Assembly (NCBI RefSeq): GCF_022347725.1
Contig: NZ_JAKRGB010000005.1
Location: 214,539 to 278,538, forward strand
Direction: 5' to 3'
Source: Ruegeria sp. Ofav3-42
GTDB lineage: Bacteria; Pseudomonadota; Alphaproteobacteria; Rhodobacterales; Rhodobacteraceae
Length of the DNA: 64,000 nt
Position numbers and translations under genes: made by a program. Shown piece after piece: positions 53,512 through 62,845 of this stretch (position 1 is the first letter of the stretch; each line of letters opens with the position of its first letter). The notes under the pieces were generated by a model. It ran no database searches, was not told the DNA's origin, and saw only the letters and a program-made list of their open reading frames with translations.

Positions 53512-54798
53512 TCAGGTTCCGGTTTTCGGCTGCACTGAATCGACCCGGCTACCGGCCCACGCAAGGTTGTCGCTGAGCTGCGCTAGGATGCTGATCGCAT
53601 CTTTAAGTGGAGCATCACCGCTTTCGAATTGCAGCAACAACAGCAGGTCAGTGGCCTTTTCGAACTCAGCTGGAATCCAGTCTGCCTCGGGGGCGATTTC
53701 GCCGCCCTGTTCCAAACGTTCGGCAAAGTCCTCAACGATTTCCTGACAGCTGTTCAGGAAAGCGGCGGGTTCGATGCTGGATGTCTCGCGGAGGTCGTCA
53801 TAGATGCTTGCGATTGCTGCCAGCCAATCCTCAAGTATCGGGTTCTCAAGCGGGGGCAGGGCGGATTCCAGCGTCGCGTGGATTGAGGGCGCGTCGGTTT
53901 CCGAAGGTTCCGCTTTTCCGGAGTCCAGACTTTCCAGATAAGGCAGAAAATCCTGCTCGAGATCCTTCTGTGCAGCTTCCAGGTCATTCAAACGCCGCGC
54001 CGAGGCTATTTGCAGCACCTGTTCGGCCAAATTTTGACCGCCGCACGTTTCCCAAAGATCAAAATCTGGCTCAGGTTCCTGGGCCATAGCACGGACAGCG
54101 ACCGGGGTGCCGATGGGCACGACGGACCGGAACATGTCGCCTTTTTCCTTTTCCAGCCGGGCCAGAACCCGATCCAGAGCATCGCGTACCGGGGGAAGGT
54201 CTGTATGGGTGACAGCAAGTAAACTGTTTGAGCGCAACTCTTGCGGAACCTGCGCCCACAGGTGGCGTTCTGTTTCGCGCCAGGCGTTGGTTCCGTTCGT
54301 GCACCAGATCGCACAATCGACATAGGACAGCAGGTCCAACGTCGGTTTGTAGGTATCATCCAGTGCACCCGTGCCCGGCAGATCGAACAGGGAAATCTCT
54401 TGCAGCGCAGGGGTATTCAGCCCGACTGAGATGAAATCCGGGTTGTCGGCCGCAGCTTTCTCCAATGCGATGCCGGAGTAAACTATTGGTTCCTTGTCCC
54501 ACCACCCAACAGTGGTTTCCGGTGCGTCGGCATAAGCAACGATAACCAAAGGCAGTTTGAGGTGTTGGGGGCCAGTCGGCATAATATCGGCCCCGGCCAG
54601 CATGTTGGCGAGGCTGGATTTGCCGGCGCCGAATTCTCCGGCGAAACCGATGTTGACCGCATTCGACAGCCGCTCGGCATGGGCCAGAGCGCGTTCACGC
54701 ATCTTTTCCAATGCCGCATCTGTCGGCAGGTTTTCGGTGACGGTCAGGAAGCGTTCGAGCTTGCGTACTTCCTGTTCGGTTCCGGGAAATTCAATCAT
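53512..54798 (-). CDS. Dynamin-superfamily partner GTPase A
   Basis: A 428-aa P-loop GTPase. G1 is GEFGAGKSS (54-62), G3 is DLPGTG (139-144) and G4 THTD (197-200). A motif WCTNGTNAWRETER (165-178) is shared, with few changes, with the other small GTPase of the cluster at 58223. The C-terminal half is helical and acidic without known domains. Its start overlaps the stop of the long dynamin-like gene (ATGA), so the two are translated together, as in paired bacterial dynamin-like proteins. No membrane segment. Cellular role not established. Confidence 0.8.
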   Translation of the reverse strand: MIEFPGTEQEVRKLERFLTVTENLPTDAALEKMRERALAHAERLSNAVNIGFAGEFGAGKSSLANMLAGADIMPTGPQHLKLPLVIVAYADAPETTVGWWDKEPIVYSGIALEKAAADNPDFISVGLNTPALQEISLFDLPGTGALDDTYKPTLDLLSYVDCAIWCTNGTNAWRETERHLWAQVPQELRSNSLLAVTHTDLPPVRDALDRVLARLEKEKGDMFRSVVPIGTPVAVRAMAQEPEPDFDLWETCGGQNLAEQVLQIASARRLNDLEAAQKDLEQDFLPYLESLDSGKAEPSETDAPSIHATLESALPPLENPILEDWLAAIASIYDDLRETSSIEPAAFLNSCQEIVEDFAERLEQGGEIAPEADWIPAEFEKATDLLLLLQFESGDAPLKDAISILAQLSDNLAWAGSRVDSVQPKTGT

Positions 54799-56837
54799 TC
54801 CGCAGCCTCTGCTAATTTCTTGTCGGCACTATCGGTGCCGAACACTGCATCCAGATCATCTGCAACTCGTTGCGCTTGATCGAATGTCGCCTGCGCTTCT
54901 GCACGTACATTGGTTTGGCCGGTTCCGACCCGTTGTTCTAGATGTCCGGCCAACAAAGCCAGATAATGATCAAGAACGGTGTTCAGACGTTCCAGCAGAT
55001 CAGCCCTGGCCGTATCGACCAGATCATCGCCAATCATCTCGAATTCCTGAACGATCATCCGTTCGGCCCGCGCAACCACGCTTTTACGCGAGATCAGTCG
55101 CGACAGCCAGCTTACGCGCAGCTCTACGGTAATGCCCCGGGTCAGCGCGGTAGTATCCGGGCGGAACCAGCGAACTGCACTGGTGTTCATCCGGTTGTCA
55201 GTAGGATCTTGCCAGCCGGGCAGGGCGCGCAATGCCGCATTGCTGTTCATATCGATCGCATAAAGTTCGCTGAGCATGCGTTGCCGAACGACCTGCGTCG
55301 CACCCTGAACCAATTCGCGCATACGGTCCCGCAAGGGCGAAAAGTTCAGTTCGGTTTCACCCCCCTTGGCCAGCAAGGGCGAGTCTCCGTTCGGTCCGCG
55401 AACGACGCCGGAAACGGCCTCGGCCACAGTGTCATCCATAACGCCGCGCAGGTTGGCGAGAACGTCATCCATGTCGTCGATGATCTCTGACGTTTTTTGC
55501 GAAACCAGCGCACGCAGTTCGGCCAGTGTCTTGTCGTTTTCATCGCCGTCGGCCACATCGGCGGAACTGTCATCGTCAATCGCACGCAGATGAGCTTTGG
55601 ACCGTTCCAGTTCCCCTTGTGCAAAACTGTTGAGGTGCTGCCATGCCATCTTAAGCTGTTCGTCCCGAGGCCCCTGGGTCAGGGCACTGGTGACATGGCG
55701 GCGCAGATCCGGCAGACCCGAGGCGATCATTGCAGCAAAGCGCAGAACGCCTTCGCGGCTGATCGGGCCGGGGCCTTGTTTGATCTCTTCGACACCGTCC
55801 AGATACTGCTTCATCTGCTCTGGATGCGCACGAAGCCAAGCCAGGACGTGATCGTGGTTGACGCCGGTATCATCGCCGGTCAGGGCATAATGGGCCCATT
55901 GGGCGCTACCCATCAGAACGTCGATATCCGAGTTCCCGAGTGCTTTTTCCAAGCCGTCCAGAACATCCGCCCGAACTTTGCCAGCATCCTCGGCACCGCC
56001 CCCCAACTCATCGACGCGGTTGATGAACACCACGATCTGCCCCAATTCCAACGCCTGCATCAAACGGAAAAGTTTCAGGTCCGCGCGCGAAAGAGCCTGG
56101 TGCGCGGACAGCACCACGACAAAGAAGTCGGATTCTTTGAGATACTGACGCGAGATTTCCTCGCGGATCAATAGCGGGTCGTTGACACCTGGGGTATCCG
56201 TGACCGTCAGCGGGAAGGGGAAATGGCCGATGTCAAAATAGACCTCGGCCTTGCGGGTGATGTCGCTGTAGAGGCCACGATCCGATCCCGGATCGTGTTC
56301 GCCCTCGTCGGTCGGGTCGTCGCCGGCACAGACATAGCGCGCCAGATCGTCAGAGGTGAGCTCATCAAGGTCGTGATGCTGACCTAGCAGGTGCTTGTAG
56401 CTTTCGCCCAGACGCAACTTGGCGCGGGTTTTCATCGCCTCGACCTGCTCTTCGATCATTTCGCGCTTATAGCTGTCCTCGTCATCGGGGAACATGTTGC
56501 GCAGCTCTTCGCCCTCGGCGATCAACGCGTGCCATTGGCGGTTGTCGAAGAAATGAAACTCGGCCCCTTCAGTACGACCTGAAGGGTGTCCGAAATGCAT
56601 GTCGGTGATCACGGTCGTCCAGGGGTTCACATCCGACGGCAAGTATTCGGCTTGCCCGGTAAACCCATTGATAAGGCGGGATTTTCCAGCCTTGATCTGC
56701 CCTACAAACGCGATTGATGGCTTCAGATTCGAAAGATCATTTACGATGCGCGAAATGAACTGACGGGTTTCGTCATTACTGACCCCGTTCATGTCTTCGG
56801 CAATACGGATTAACTCGCGACGGTTGTTTTCACTCAT
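54795..56837 (-). CDS. Dynamin-like GTPase A
   Basis: A 680-aa large GTPase of the dynamin superfamily. G1 is GQIKAGKS (46-53); a conserved LPSDVNPWTTVIT switch region follows; G3 is DTPGVND (214-220) and G4 NRVDEL (273-278). The C-terminal ~350 residues are predicted helical (stalk-like) with a basic/hydrophobic patch RVSWLSRLISRKSVVAR that could contact membrane. The ATG at 56837 follows AGGG. Members of this superfamily remodel or tether membranes with GTP hydrolysis; whether this one does is unknown. Paralogous to the 670-aa protein at 59947. Confidence 0.85.
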   Translation of the reverse strand: MSENNRRELIRIAEDMNGVSNDETRQFISRIVNDLSNLKPSIAFVGQIKAGKSRLINGFTGQAEYLPSDVNPWTTVITDMHFGHPSGRTEGAEFHFFDNRQWHALIAEGEELRNMFPDDEDSYKREMIEEQVEAMKTRAKLRLGESYKHLLGQHHDLDELTSDDLARYVCAGDDPTDEGEHDPGSDRGLYSDITRKAEVYFDIGHFPFPLTVTDTPGVNDPLLIREEISRQYLKESDFFVVVLSAHQALSRADLKLFRLMQALELGQIVVFINRVDELGGGAEDAGKVRADVLDGLEKALGNSDIDVLMGSAQWAHYALTGDDTGVNHDHVLAWLRAHPEQMKQYLDGVEEIKQGPGPISREGVLRFAAMIASGLPDLRRHVTSALTQGPRDEQLKMAWQHLNSFAQGELERSKAHLRAIDDDSSADVADGDENDKTLAELRALVSQKTSEIIDDMDDVLANLRGVMDDTVAEAVSGVVRGPNGDSPLLAKGGETELNFSPLRDRMRELVQGATQVVRQRMLSELYAIDMNSNAALRALPGWQDPTDNRMNTSAVRWFRPDTTALTRGITVELRVSWLSRLISRKSVVARAERMIVQEFEMIGDDLVDTARADLLERLNTVLDHYLALLAGHLEQRVGTGQTNVRAEAQATFDQAQRVADDLDAVFGTDSADKKLAEAAE

Positions 56838-56903
56838 ACTGTTACCCTGGAAACTGATAATCACGGATTGAATTAGTCGAAAAATTGAATGTTAAGGGCG
56901 CAA

Positions 56904-57764
56904 TCATTCGGTACGCCCCGTCAGAGATGCCCACAGGTTCACGACGGCGCCAAGTTTACGTGCGTCGTGAATGACCATGGAAAGTTGATCGCCGTCGTTC
57001 AAAACGGCCAGTCCTGCGCCTTTGCCACCAGAGGGCCGCATCACTATCAACTGCGGGTGACTCAGCTCTGCAGCCGCATCATTATCCCATCCCGCGAGAT
57101 CGCGTGCGAATTGGGTCAGCAAACTCTGATCGGCATGCAGCGGCTGATCCTGGGCGCAATCGCCGTCAGACTGAATTGTCGCGCCATCTTTGGCATTAGC
57201 TTGAATACGACCCAGAGCAAATCGTTCCGCGTCGTCGTAGAATCTGCTGGCCAGACCAGTCGGTTCATCAGCGGGTTCATCAGGTGCGTCGGCCTCTTCA
57301 TCGTTCGGCACCACCGACATAATGGGGTCAGCAGGAAGTTCGATCGACGTGCAAGCATTCGCGATTTCACTGAACGTGATGCCGACATCATCCGCCTCGA
57401 GCATGGTATCCGGTTGCAAGGAAACCAAGTTTAACGGCGCTGGCGCCGCGGCTATATCGGAAACCAGTTGGGCCAGTTGCCCAGCCAGCGCCTCGCGCTG
57501 TTCGGTTTCAAAATCCGGCGCAACGCCGAACCGAACGCGAAACACGTCAGTGACCCGAGAGCTGTTGACCTCGATCGCCAGGCAATCGCCATTGCCCGCC
57601 GTAAATTCCAACCGGCGCGGCAAGACAGTGCCACGGATGGTTTGCAGCACCTTTTCACGACGCTCGACAGCACTGTCACCGGGAAGCGTGACGGCCGGGT
57701 CCAGCCGCGCAACTGACGAGCGTCCAATATCCTCGAGCAGGTCGAGTATGTCTGTATCCATCAT
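56904..57764 (-). CDS. Conserved-looking protein of unknown function (286 aa)
   Basis: No family was recognised. The N-terminal ~120 residues look folded (RREKVLQTIRGTVLPRRLEF, LAIEVNSSRVTDVFRVRFG). A disordered acidic stretch with Asp/Glu/Pro (about 152-170) follows, then a C-terminal block (PQLIVMRPSGGKGAGLAVLN, DARKLGAVVNLW). No signal peptide or membrane helix. It lies between the Roadblock-like gene (23-bp gap) and dynamin-like GTPase A (66-bp gap), so is probably a cytoplasmic partner. The ATG at 57764 follows AGGGGG; a second ATG is 1 codon on. Confidence 0.7.
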   Translation of the reverse strand: MMDTDILDLLEDIGRSSVARLDPAVTLPGDSAVERREKVLQTIRGTVLPRRLEFTAGNGDCLAIEVNSSRVTDVFRVRFGVAPDFETEQREALAGQLAQLVSDIAAAPAPLNLVSLQPDTMLEADDVGITFSEIANACTSIELPADPIMSVVPNDEEADAPDEPADEPTGLASRFYDDAERFALGRIQANAKDGATIQSDGDCAQDQPLHADQSLLTQFARDLAGWDNDAAAELSHPQLIVMRPSGGKGAGLAVLNDGDQLSMVIHDARKLGAVVNLWASLTGRTE

Positions 57765-57787
57765 GCCGTGACCCCCTCTGGTCCCGT

Positions 57788-58189
57788 CTAAACTGCAGCC
57801 GTAACCGGCCCCAGGCTGAGATGTGATTTCGTCAGCGCCAAGCCAACATTTGCGCTGCGGCGGCAGATGTAGCAGACCACATGGTCTGGATAGGCCTGCG
57901 TCCGCAAAAATATGTTCAGCCGATCCTTCGAAAACACCGCTATTTCCCCAAATCCCGGGTTTTCAGAATCCGCGTTCCCTGATTGCCGCAGCAGAGTTTC
58001 AAACGCACCTACGCCACGGCCCTGAAACAAGTTCGCGACCGCTATGGCCAGCGCGTCCAACGCCTCGGCATCCTCCTGGTCGTTGGCGCAGGCCCCCAGC
58101 AACATCCCTGTTTCCATATCGACGTACCCGGCTGCAACGCAGTCGGGTATCGTTTCCATAGCGGTTTTCAGTGCGGTTTCGATAGACAT
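57788..58189 (-). CDS. Roadblock/LC7-like small protein
   Basis: A 133-aa protein whose layout matches the Roadblock/LC7 fold: a first helix, then PDCVAAGYVDMETGMLLG (strand-turn-strand), a long central helix (EDAEALDALAIAVANLFQG), a paired strand segment (FGEIAVFSKDRLNIFLRTQ), and VVCYICRRSANVGLAL leading to the last helix. Family members such as MglB act as regulators of small GTPases, which fits its place between two GTPase pairs. The assignment rests on pattern, not on a strong motif, so it is moderate. Confidence 0.6.
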   Translation of the reverse strand: MSIETALKTAMETIPDCVAAGYVDMETGMLLGACANDQEDAEALDALAIAVANLFQGRGVGAFETLLRQSGNADSENPGFGEIAVFSKDRLNIFLRTQAYPDHVVCYICRRSANVGLALTKSHLSLGPVTAAV

Positions 58190-58222
58190 CCGGTGCCCCG
58201 TCTTTTCTACCTTGGTTTCACA

Positions 58223-59938
58223 TTACAAGACATGCCATTCAGCCCCGCTCTTATTGCCGGTTTTCGGGATCGATGGAACGTCTTCTTTTGCCCGGCGAGC
58301 GCTATGTTCCGCGGCGATTTTGTCGAACTCCTCAAGAAAGGCATTGAAAACCTTCTTCAACCCTTCCGGATCTTCAGGAAGGTCTTCGCCCACCGTGATT
58401 TCGCGCCACATCGCGGATGCACTAAGCGACGAACCGGCTTCGACATTCAGCAGGTCCTCAAGCGTTTCGGTCTCGGCTTCCTGAACTGCACCGTTTGACA
58501 TCGGCACGACCTGTGTTTCGATCAGGCCGCTCGTCTCAGGTTCTGGTTCAAACTCATCATCCGAAGCGCCGGATTGTTCGGCCAGCAGAGCGGTAATAGA
58601 CGAAACGGATACATCGGAACTTTGTGAATCAGAGGCGGGTTCGTTTGCTTCAGCCTGTTCAGGTGTGTCAGCCAACTTGTCCCCAAGTGACGCCATAAAA
58701 TTGTCTTGGTCATCTGGGCCGACCTCAGAGTGCTCGTCATCTGCCTCGGCCTCAAGGTCGATGGGCTCGTCCTCTTCCAGCTCTTCATCATCCAGTTCCA
58801 GAAACGCGTTTTCGGTGGCAGGCACATCCGTTATGTCGCTCAGATTCAGTGGTTGGCTGGGCGTTTCGCGGAAGAACGACCGAAGTTCATCTTCTTCTGC
58901 GTCCACTGAGGGCGTGGCGTCATCGGGAATCGCCGCCATTTCGGCCCGCAACCGTTCCGCCTCATCAGCGTTGATGCGGGGGGCGCGTTCGGTATCTTCT
59001 GCGCGAATCTCGACACGGGCCGGACGCACCGGAAAGCTGGTGACGACCTCGTCCTTCTCCGTCTCATTCTGAACGGGATTGACCAATTTCAAAGGTGCTG
59101 CCTGATCCGTGCCCCCGGCACGTTTAGCTGGCCGGATCGGCTGTACTCTCGGGGCTTCGGCAAGGCTGTTGTCGATCTGATAACGCGCCAGCATGTCCGC
59201 GCGGTTATCCATGATCTGCTCGGTGATCTCAAGAAAGCTATCCACCATCTTGCCGCCACCGCTGCGTCCCCACAGCTCGGCATCACCACTCTTGTCGCGG
59301 GCAGTGATTGCGTCGCGAGCCGAGAACAAAATCGACCGATTGAACAGATGCCCAGCCTCTCGATTAACGCGGCGCAACACTTTCTGGCGGTCCTTCGGAC
59401 CCAAAGTATCGGCACGGGTAATCAGCAGCAGCGAGTTGTGCTGCAAACGTTCCGGCAGGGCCACCCATGTCGCCCGCTCAGTTTCACGCCAAGCCTGTGT
59501 CGCGTGTGTGCACCACAGCACCCCATTGGCCTGACCAACCGCGCGACGCCAGACATCCGTCGAAATCTTGGGATCCGAAATTCCGGGCGTATCGATCAGA
59601 TCAACCGCCTCAAGAATATCGGATTCAAGGAAAATGCGAACGAATTGGGCGTCGTTAACACCAACGGATTCAAGCTGATCCAATTCGATGTCTTCACGCG
59701 TACCGTCGTGACGCTGTACGTAGGCGGATTGTTTGCCCCAGCTGAACCAGACCGGCGGCAATTGCGTGGCCGTTACCTGAGTCGGCAACGTATGCGACCG
59801 AAGCAGAAAGTTCATCAGCGTTGATTTGCCTGCGCTGAACTCTCCCATAAGCGCAAAGACGGGCTTGCGGCGGGACCACTGCTCGATGCGTTCCCATGCC
59901 TTGGGCGAGACGAAACGGGTTTGTGAGTCTTTTGCCAT
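58223..59938 (-). CDS. Dynamin-superfamily partner GTPase B with acidic tail
   Basis: A 571-aa protein. The GTPase part (about 1-250) has G1 GEFSAGKST (32-40), G3 DTPGISD (116-122), the shared WCTHATQAWRETER (142-155) and G4-like TRAD (174-177). Residues ~255-510 are low-complexity, strongly acidic and probably disordered. A short conserved-looking C-terminal block follows (AMWREITVGEDLPEDPEGLKK), perhaps a docking segment. Paralogous to the 428-aa GTPase at 53512, and likewise placed directly after a long dynamin-like gene (8-bp gap). Confidence 0.8.
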   Translation of the reverse strand: MAKDSQTRFVSPKAWERIEQWSRRKPVFALMGEFSAGKSTLMNFLLRSHTLPTQVTATQLPPVWFSWGKQSAYVQRHDGTREDIELDQLESVGVNDAQFVRIFLESDILEAVDLIDTPGISDPKISTDVWRRAVGQANGVLWCTHATQAWRETERATWVALPERLQHNSLLLITRADTLGPKDRQKVLRRVNREAGHLFNRSILFSARDAITARDKSGDAELWGRSGGGKMVDSFLEITEQIMDNRADMLARYQIDNSLAEAPRVQPIRPAKRAGGTDQAAPLKLVNPVQNETEKDEVVTSFPVRPARVEIRAEDTERAPRINADEAERLRAEMAAIPDDATPSVDAEEDELRSFFRETPSQPLNLSDITDVPATENAFLELDDEELEEDEPIDLEAEADDEHSEVGPDDQDNFMASLGDKLADTPEQAEANEPASDSQSSDVSVSSITALLAEQSGASDDEFEPEPETSGLIETQVVPMSNGAVQEAETETLEDLLNVEAGSSLSASAMWREITVGEDLPEDPEGLKKVFNAFLEEFDKIAAEHSARRAKEDVPSIPKTGNKSGAEWHVL

Positions 59939-59946
59939 ATCGCTAC

Positions 59947-61959
59947 TTATGCTGCCTCGTTACTAAGATCTTTCAGGATGTCGCCCAGAATGTCGTCTCG
60001 CGATTTCTGTGGTGTCAGTCCCGCCATCAGAGCCGCATTGCGGTTGGGGTCATTCTCGGCCGAGGCCGAAATGTTCAGCAATGTCTCCTTTTGCTCGCGC
60101 ATGAAATCTGACAGGACGGCACGCACGTTTTCCAGTACAGCGGCAACCTGGTTTTCTTCGATATCTTTGGTGATCGAATTCGCCTCGGACGCGATCAGGC
60201 GTGTGTAATCCGCCGCGTAAGCTTCGAACCCTTTGCGACGTTGCCACCAGCGACGCCACCATGTGCTTTGCAAGTCCAGCGCGATGGTTCGTCCGATGCC
60301 CAACGGCGGTGGGACACGCGGAACAATCGGCGCTTCGATGCTGAACTCACCCAGGTGGTTACCCAGAATTTTCTGGTACAGGGCCTCAATGTCCGCCGCC
60401 GCAGCACTGTACAGCGCGCCGGCCTCCTTACGCATCGAGCGTGCAAAGCTGAAATAGGCTGCTTTTTGCAGAGTCCGCAGCCCTGCTGGGTCATACTGCC
60501 ACGTGCCTTGTTCGCCGTTCAGCTCCAGATGGGCAATCAGCGAATCCGTCGCGCGTTTAACAAAGTTGGATTCAGCCGAGTTCAGCCTTTCCAACACTTT
60601 AGCACGCAAGGACGCGGTCAGTTCAGCCGCTTTCTTTTCGTACTGATCGGCGATTGTGGCAACCGCTTCCTCTGGCGACACGCCGTCCAGATCACGGACC
60701 AAGCCTTCGCCGCCCGAGAGGTTCTTGGCAACGGCCGTAGCGCGAATCTGGCTGGCGATGTTTCGAGCGCGATGGCGCACACGATCCAGCAGACGGTTGC
60801 CAGCCCCTTCGGCGATGCGTTCGTTCATCGCCAACAACAGATCGGGCAGGCCGGACAGCGCCCAGATCTTGTCGAGCGAGGGCGCCTGATCGCCAAAACC
60901 GGCGGCCAGATAAAACGTATTCAAAGCCTCGCGTGATTCATCCGACAGAATCTCTGGATTGCCCGTCAATGCGGCCTCGGCCCACAGTGCACTGCCGAAG
61001 ACCACACTGGTGTTGGCGTCGATATTGTTTTGCTTCAGAGTGTCCTGAATCCGATCGCGGATTTCCGGCACCTGATTGACCGGATCGGCCAGCTCGTCAA
61101 TTCGGTTTACAAACAGGATGATCTGGCGATTTTCAAACTGCGCGATGATCCGCATCAGCGCCATATCCATGGTTGTCAACGCCTGGCTGGCGGCCAAGAC
61201 AACAACGCAAACCTCAGACCCGCGCAAGCTACGCAGTGTGATCTGCTCGCGTACCATGAACGTGTCGTTCACACCGGGCGTGTCGCACAGTTTCAGCGAA
61301 ATCGGGTACTGCGGAATGTCCATGAACAGTTCCGCAGATTTCGTAACATCCGCAAAGCGCCCGGTTTTCGGGTTGATGTCCGGATCGTCTTCGTCGCCCA
61401 GACACACATAACGTTGGATCAGCTCGTCATCGAAATAATCATATTGATGGCTCTGCCCCAGGATAAGGTCGAAATGCTGACCCAGCCGCGCTTCGGACTT
61501 GGCCTTCATCTCGCCGATCTGACGGCGAATATCGTCCATCTCGTCATCGGCGCCGGCCCGGTTGGCCAACTCGCCAAGGCGTCCGCCGCCGACCATCAGA
61601 TTGTCCCATTCCTCTTGTTCGAAGAATGTGAATTTGGCCTTCTTGTCCCCTTCGGTACGGGTGTTGATGTTCAGCGTGGTCACTACCGAGGTCCAAGGGT
61701 TCACATCCGATGGCAACAGGGCAGGGCGCCCGGCAAGGATGTTCACGATCGAGGATTTACCCGCCTTGACCTGTCCGACCATTGTGACGCTGGCCGTGAA
61801 GTTCTCCATCCGTGTCTTGAGCGTGGCAAGACGCGCGGACGATCGCGCATCCGCCACCTCTGTCAATTGGTCGATCTGTGCCGTCAGCGAGCTCATGGCC
61901 GATGTCATGGGCGTCAGTGCCTCATTGCCGACTGACAATAGATGGTCGTTGCGCGCCAT
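59947..61959 (-). CDS. Dynamin-like GTPase B
   Basis: A 670-aa large GTPase paralogous to dynamin-like GTPase A. G1 is GQVKAGKS (62-69), then LPSDVNPWTSVVT, G3 DTPGVND (226-232) and G4 NRIDEL (285-290). The helical C-terminal region contains a Trp/Arg cluster (STWWRRWWQRRKGFE, about 583-597), a plausible membrane-contact patch. Residues 20-55 form a helix before the GTPase domain. It starts 2 bp after the stop of the 134-aa gene, indicating one transcript. Function inferred only from the superfamily. Confidence 0.85.
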   Translation of the reverse strand: MARNDHLLSVGNEALTPMTSAMSSLTAQIDQLTEVADARSSARLATLKTRMENFTASVTMVGQVKAGKSSIVNILAGRPALLPSDVNPWTSVVTTLNINTRTEGDKKAKFTFFEQEEWDNLMVGGGRLGELANRAGADDEMDDIRRQIGEMKAKSEARLGQHFDLILGQSHQYDYFDDELIQRYVCLGDEDDPDINPKTGRFADVTKSAELFMDIPQYPISLKLCDTPGVNDTFMVREQITLRSLRGSEVCVVVLAASQALTTMDMALMRIIAQFENRQIILFVNRIDELADPVNQVPEIRDRIQDTLKQNNIDANTSVVFGSALWAEAALTGNPEILSDESREALNTFYLAAGFGDQAPSLDKIWALSGLPDLLLAMNERIAEGAGNRLLDRVRHRARNIASQIRATAVAKNLSGGEGLVRDLDGVSPEEAVATIADQYEKKAAELTASLRAKVLERLNSAESNFVKRATDSLIAHLELNGEQGTWQYDPAGLRTLQKAAYFSFARSMRKEAGALYSAAAADIEALYQKILGNHLGEFSIEAPIVPRVPPPLGIGRTIALDLQSTWWRRWWQRRKGFEAYAADYTRLIASEANSITKDIEENQVAAVLENVRAVLSDFMREQKETLLNISASAENDPNRNAALMAGLTPQKSRDDILGDILKDLSNEAA

Positions 61960-61961
61960 GT

Positions 61962-62366
61962 TCAGCCTCCGGTTCCTGTCGCAGCCAACTGTTGTGCTGG
62001 CGAACTCGTCAAAGTGTCGATGCGGGCGATCAGGTTCAGCGCATTACCCAGAATGGCGGCCTCGGCCCCCGGCGAGATCGATTCGTAGGCGCGGCAATCA
62101 GCCAGCACCTCTATCGAACTGAAACGTTCACTGTTCTCGAGACGGGCGACACGGCGGCCTGTCGGAAAACCCTCGGACTTGGTTTCTGGCAGCGGCATAC
62201 GAGAATTGGCAAGCAAGTACTGCCGCCCGGAATGCGTGCGCAGCGAAACGCCAAAGCCAGTGTTCGGATATTCCCGGTTCAGGGATTTGAGTTCACCAAG
62301 AAAACTTTCGCGCGCAAGACCTACGGCTTCTTGCTCGGCAGCAGCGGAGTTCATCAAATTGGTCAC
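61962..62366 (-). CDS. Small protein of unknown function at the head of the GTPase operon
   Basis: A 134-aa cytoplasmic protein not recognised as any family. Landmarks: GELKSLNREYPNTGFGVSLR, GRQYLLANSRMPLPE, and a C-terminal helix NALNLIARIDTLTSS, with a disordered Ala/Thr/Gly tail. The GTG at 62366 has AGGG upstream; an ATG four codons on (62354) is an alternative start. First gene of the minus-strand cluster, so probably translated with dynamin-like GTPase B. Confidence 0.65.
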   Translation of the reverse strand: MTNLMNSAAAEQEAVGLARESFLGELKSLNREYPNTGFGVSLRTHSGRQYLLANSRMPLPETKSEGFPTGRRVARLENSERFSSIEVLADCRAYESISPGAEAAILGNALNLIARIDTLTSSPAQQLAATGTGG

Positions 62367-62652
62367 GGTTCAGACCCTTGTACTGGAGTTGAGCGAAAAA
62401 CTCGTACGGCGCCCGTGGGCAAAAAGACTCATTAACTCCCAGCGCCCATCAACTACTTCCAAGGCGGTCTTATTTTGACGCGAATAAGATTTTTTGGCGT
62501 TTGAATTGTGGCGCAATTGTGTTGCCTGTCCGAGTTGTGCCCGCAACCTTAGGGCGTATCGAGTATTAGATTGAGTATCGAGTCAGTTTGCTAGCCTGAT
62601 TGGTGCCGAACAGGATTCTTCAAAAGAATTACGTGGAACAACGCGCACGATA

Positions 62653-62677
62653 GATTTATAAGCTATTGTTATAAATC
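62653..62677. repeat. AT-rich 9-bp inverted repeat
   Basis: GATTTATAA (62653-62661) and TTATAAATC (62669-62677) with a 7-nt spacer. Could be a protein-binding dyad or an RNA hairpin; no T-run follows. Confidence 0.5.
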
Positions 62678-62809
62678 GTTATTTAAGCCGATTTGAAGTG
62701 CTCTGCTCCGCCTGCCGCGCCTTGGAGTAAGCGGTAACCAAGGACCCTCCAGTCGAACTGTCGGTCTCATTGCTCGTACACACTGTTGTTTCGATTGCGA
62801 TGTTACTCA

Positions 62810-62845
62810 ACGTAAACGAGTTTTATTTTCATAGATAGTTTACGT
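62810..62845. repeat. 8-bp inverted repeat with 20-bp spacer
   Basis: ACGTAAAC (62810-62817) and GTTTACGT (62838-62845), exact complements, about 150 bp before the IS5-type element. The role is unknown. Confidence 0.4.
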
